A stretch of DNA of 6,836 nucleotides from positions 1 to 6,836 of the forward strand of contig JAGUXU010000009.1 in NCBI GenBank assembly GCA_020061685.1, read 5' to 3'. How positions within the stretch are numbered: position 1 is the stretch's first letter; every line of letters begins with the position of its first letter. The stretch is from Candidatus Omnitrophota bacterium. Lineage in GTDB: Bacteria > Omnitrophota > Gorgyraeia > Pluralincolimonadales > Pluralincolimonadaceae. The position numbers were made by a program, and so were the translations under genes. The notes below the pieces were generated by a model that saw nothing but the letters and a program-made list of their open reading frames with translations, was not told the origin of the DNA and did not search any database. This document shows, piece after piece, positions 5,005-6,836 of this stretch.

Positions 5005-5919
5005 GTGAAGCACAGACTCAGGAGGAGGTATCTTTATTACCTCCTTAAGATAGCCGGTTTTATCTCGCTTCTCTTCCCCGTAAAAATTAATAAATTTTTA
5101 GGCAGGCGGATGGGGGAGTGCGCCTTTTTTCTGGCGCCGCGCCACAGGAAGAAGGCCCTGGAGAACCTAAGGCTCGCTTTCGGAAAAGAGAAGTCCGAGG
5201 CCGAGATAAGGGCTATCGCCAGGGCGGTATTCAGGAATTTAGGGGAAAATCTCTTCGAGGTCTTATGTGTCCCTAAATTTTCCCGCCTAAACATAGACAG
5301 GTATGTAAAGATAAACGGCCTTGAGATAGTCGAGAAGGCTCTTTCTCAAAAAAGAGGGTTTATCGCCTTGTCCGGCCATTTCGGGAACTGGGAACTTCTG
5401 GCCGGCTACTTCGGGATTAAGGGTTATCCCGTCAATGTCCTCGCCCGCCGTCTCAGGTACGACAAGTACGACAATTTCATAAACTCCCTGCGGCGCGGGA
5501 TGGGCGTCAATGTGATATACCGCGACGATTCGCCTAAAGCGATCCTGAAGATCCTCAAGGAGGGCCAGTCGCTGGCCATCTTAGCCGACCAAGACATAAG
5601 TTCCGTAGACGGGGTGTTCATAGATTTCTTCGGGCGTCCGGCGTATACGCCGACCGCTCCCGTGGCGCTGGCGCTCGCTACGGCGGTCCCGATAATCCCG
5701 ATGTTCATAGTGCGCGAGAGATTGGGCCACAGGATATATGTCGAGGAGCCGCTGGAACTGGAGATAACCGGAAACAAAGAAACGGACCTGAAGGTCAATA
5801 CGGAGAAGTGGTCGAAGGTCGAGGAATCTTATATAAGGAGGTACCCGTCGCAGTGGGTGTGGGTGCACGACAGGTGGAAGACGAACCCTTCGATGTTGCT
5901 CAGGGAGAAAAATGCGTAA
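5005..5919 (+). CDS. lpxL: Lipid A biosynthesis late acyltransferase, LpxL/HtrB family
   Basis: A 304-residue protein, the usual length for LpxL/LpxM enzymes, which transfer a secondary acyl chain to the lipid A precursor at the inner membrane. The N-terminal helix (about 9-24) is the membrane anchor. The catalytic HX4E motif is H125-FGNW-E130 within SGHFGNWELL. Further family marks are ILADQD (192-197), the FFGRPAYTPTAP segment downstream of it, and YPSQWVWVHDRW (280-291) near the C-terminus. The start must be GTG at 5005: an in-frame TAA sits at 4996-4998 and the next Met (residue 36) would remove the anchor. No Shine-Dalgarno precedes this GTG, and the predicted transcript start is almost on it. 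Acyl chain and acceptor position cannot be read from sequence. It overlaps the LptC-like gene by 8 bases. Confidence 0.9.
   Translation: MKHRLRRRYLYYLLKIAGFISLLFPVKINKFLGRRMGECAFFLAPRHRKKALENLRLAFGKEKSEAEIRAIARAVFRNLGENLFEVLCVPKFSRLNIDRYVKINGLEIVEKALSQKRGFIALSGHFGNWELLAGYFGIKGYPVNVLARRLRYDKYDNFINSLRRGMGVNVIYRDDSPKAILKILKEGQSLAILADQDISSVDGVFIDFFGRPAYTPTAPVALALATAVPIIPMFIVRERLGHRIYVEEPLELEITGNKETDLKVNTEKWSKVEESYIRRYPSQWVWVHDRWKTNPSMLLREKNA
5023..5045 (+). repeat. Perfect 8-bp hairpin pairing an SD-like with an anti-SD-like sequence at the lpxL 5' end
   Basis: AGGAGGTA (5023-5030), a 7-base loop, then TACCTCCT (5038-5045). The left arm is part of AGGAGGAGGT, a near-perfect Shine-Dalgarno sequence, and the right arm equals the 16S anti-SD core. 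It lies in codons 7-14 of lpxL (RRYLYYLL). A regulatory role is possible but unproven. Confidence 0.5.
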
Positions 5920-6682
5920 GATAATCTTGGTTTTAACGGCGGTGCTGTTATTCGGCGGTTGCGGGGGAGGGCCAGAAAAGGCATCAAAGGCGCCCGCAGA
6001 GGAATCTTTATCCGGTGCCGACCAGCAGGTGATGTCGTTCTCGCTCGTCGGCTATGAGAAGAGCGGGAAGAAGAAATGGGAGGTCGAGGGGAAATCGGCC
6101 GATATAATGGCCGAAGTCGTAAATCTGACCACTGTTGTCGCCAAGGCCTACGGCGACGAAGTGGACATGACCCTTGTCGCGGACAGAGGCGTCTTTAACA
6201 GGGCATCTAACGACGTTCATTTTGAGTCAAATGTCGTGGTGACTTCCAACGACGGATCCGTATTATCTACCGAGGCGCTGGACTGGAAGAACGACGAAGA
6301 GAAGATATATAGCGATAAAGCCGTCAAGATAACGGCCAAGAAGCCGGTCACGACGATAATCTGCGACGGCCCGATGGAAATAAACTACGGGAAGAATTAC
6401 GCGGAATTCAATAATAAGGTGAAGGTCGACGATGAGCGCGGGCAGATATACTGCGATAAGGCCGTCGCTTATTACGACTCGAAGACCCGCGAGGTCACCA
6501 AGATCGTGGCGACCGGAAACGTCAAGATCGTCCGCGGCGGCAGTTGGACATTCAGCGACGAGGCGATATATTTAGCGCAGGAGCAGAAGGTCATACTTAC
6601 GGGTTCGCCCAAGGTCATGATCTATCCCGAAGAGACAAAGCCCCTGCCTGCCGGACAGGGGAAATCCAAAGAAGGTATCTAG
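5912..6682 (+). CDS. lptC: LPS export lipoprotein: LptC-like domain joined to LptA-like (OstA) domain
   Basis: A 256-residue exported protein. The signal sequence MRKIILVLTAVLLFGG is followed by C17, a lipoprotein-type site (L-F-G-G-C, with Phe rather than Leu at -3), then a Gly/Ala/Pro/Glu-rich tether (18-36). Residues about 40-145 resemble LptC: MSFSLVGYEKSGKKKWEVEG, SADI, TLVADRGVFNR and VHFESNVVVTSNDG. Residues about 150-245 resemble the LptA/OstA fold: ICDGPMEINY, AEFNNKVKV, VTKIVATGNVKIV and KVILTGSPKV. LptC alone is usually 180-200 residues, so the extra length fits a second beta-jellyroll unit. It would receive LPS from the LptBFG transporter and carry it into the periplasmic bridge. 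It overlaps lpxL by 8 bases (GGGAG at 5903-5907 upstream of the start) and abuts lptB with no lptA between them. LptC family is confident; the LptA-like half is by-eye. Confidence 0.85.
   Translation: MRKIILVLTAVLLFGGCGGGPEKASKAPAEESLSGADQQVMSFSLVGYEKSGKKKWEVEGKSADIMAEVVNLTTVVAKAYGDEVDMTLVADRGVFNRASNDVHFESNVVVTSNDGSVLSTEALDWKNDEEKIYSDKAVKITAKKPVTTIICDGPMEINYGKNYAEFNNKVKVDDERGQIYCDKAVAYYDSKTREVTKIVATGNVKIVRGGSWTFSDEAIYLAQEQKVILTGSPKVMIYPEETKPLPAGQGKSKEGI
6671..6675 (+). promoter_or_regulatory. Ribosome binding site of lptB
   Basis: GAAGG lies 7 bases before the ATG at 6683, inside the last codons of the LptC-like gene, which supports this ATG placed directly after the TAG stop. Confidence 0.5.
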
Positions 6683-6836
6683 ATGCATCTTCTTGAGACA
6701 AGGGGTCTGCAAAAATCCTATAACGGAAGGCGGGTCGTCGACGGCGTCGAGATCTCGGTCAAACGCGGGGAGATAGTAGGGCTATTGGGCCCCAACGGCG
6801 CGGGCAAGACCACATCTTTTTATATGATAGTCGGGC
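6683..6836 (+). CDS. lptB: LPS export ABC transporter ATP-binding protein LptB (3' truncated)
   Basis: The first 51 codons of an ABC ATPase; the window ends inside the gene. Tyr13 is placed as the A-loop aromatic that stacks on the adenine ring. The Walker A motif is GPNGAGKTT (36-44), and the run LLGPNGAGKTTSFYMIVG is the hallmark form seen in LptB, which distinguishes it from most other ABC ATPases. LptB hydrolyses ATP in the cytoplasm to drive LPS extraction by LptFG and transfer to LptC. The gene begins immediately after the LptC-like stop (no gap), the standard lptC-(lptA)-lptB order. The signature motif, Walker B and H-loop lie beyond the window. Confidence 0.92.
   Translation, partial: MHLLETRGLQKSYNGRRVVDGVEISVKRGEIVGLLGPNGAGKTTSFYMIVG

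Noticed and set aside
5020..5029. AGGAGGAGGT as the ribosome site for a later lpxL start
   Set aside because: No ATG, GTG or TTG follows in frame at 5-12 bases; the next in-frame Met is residue 36 and would remove the N-terminal anchor helix.
5424..5798. Antisense open frame of about 124 residues under lpxL
   Set aside because: It overlaps the conserved LpxL coding region on the opposite strand and has no recognisable domain or plausible ribosome site.
1..6836. CRISPR array, tRNA/rRNA, insertion sequence or phage genes
   Set aside because: No regularly spaced direct repeats, cloverleaf-like sequence, transposase motif or terminal repeats were seen; the window is nearly all coding with envelope genes.

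Overview
The window reads as a stretch of chromosome from a Gram-negative (LPS-bearing) bacterium. It is almost fully coding, and every supported gene is on the + strand. The genes favour ATA for Ile and AGG for Arg despite a moderate-to-high GC content. A pseudopilin/PilMNO cluster sits directly against lipid A/LPS export genes. Together these recall uncultivated phyla such as Omnitrophota (PVC side) or deeply branching delta-type lineages. That placement is an inference from style and synteny, not a proof.

Region 1 (1-4958) is one tightly packed operon, cut off at its left end. It encodes a GspI/PilV-like pseudopilin (partial), a GspJ-like pseudopilin, a GspK-type minor pseudopilin with an inserted beta-rich domain, a PilM-PilN fusion, PilO, and a small PilP/GspC-like membrane protein. 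All junctions in this block overlap by 4 to 17 bases, so translational coupling is likely. The order I-J-K-(L)-(M)-(C) copies a type II secretion (gsp) operon. The inner-membrane platform proteins, however, look like type IV pilus PilM, PilN and PilO. The fused PilM-PilN has the same layout as GspL, and PilO corresponds to GspM. The likely product is the pseudopilus tip and inner-membrane platform of a type II secretion or type IV pilus-like machine. The ATPase, the platform protein GspF/PilC, the secretin and the major pseudopilin are not in the window.

Region 2 (4959-5004) is the only true intergenic gap. In 46 bases it holds a good sigma70-type promoter (TTGACT, 17-base spacer, TATCAT with an extended -10 TG). 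A perfect 7+7 base inverted repeat straddles the -10 box and may be an operator. No terminator is visible.

Region 3 (5005-6836) is a second set of linked genes for outer-membrane lipid: an LpxL/HtrB-family lipid A acyltransferase, a lipoprotein that appears to join an LptC-like half to an LptA-like half, and the start of the ABC ATPase LptB (cut by the window end). LpxL would finish lipid A. LptC/LptA-like and LptB would help pull LPS from the inner membrane and pass it across the periplasm.

The points most worth following are the PilM-PilN fusion that keeps the PilN INLLP peptide, the inserted domain in GspK, the LptC-LptA-like fusion with no separate lptA before lptB, and the compact promoter/operator/hairpin arrangement at the lpxL start, which may give a leaderless or nearly leaderless mRNA.
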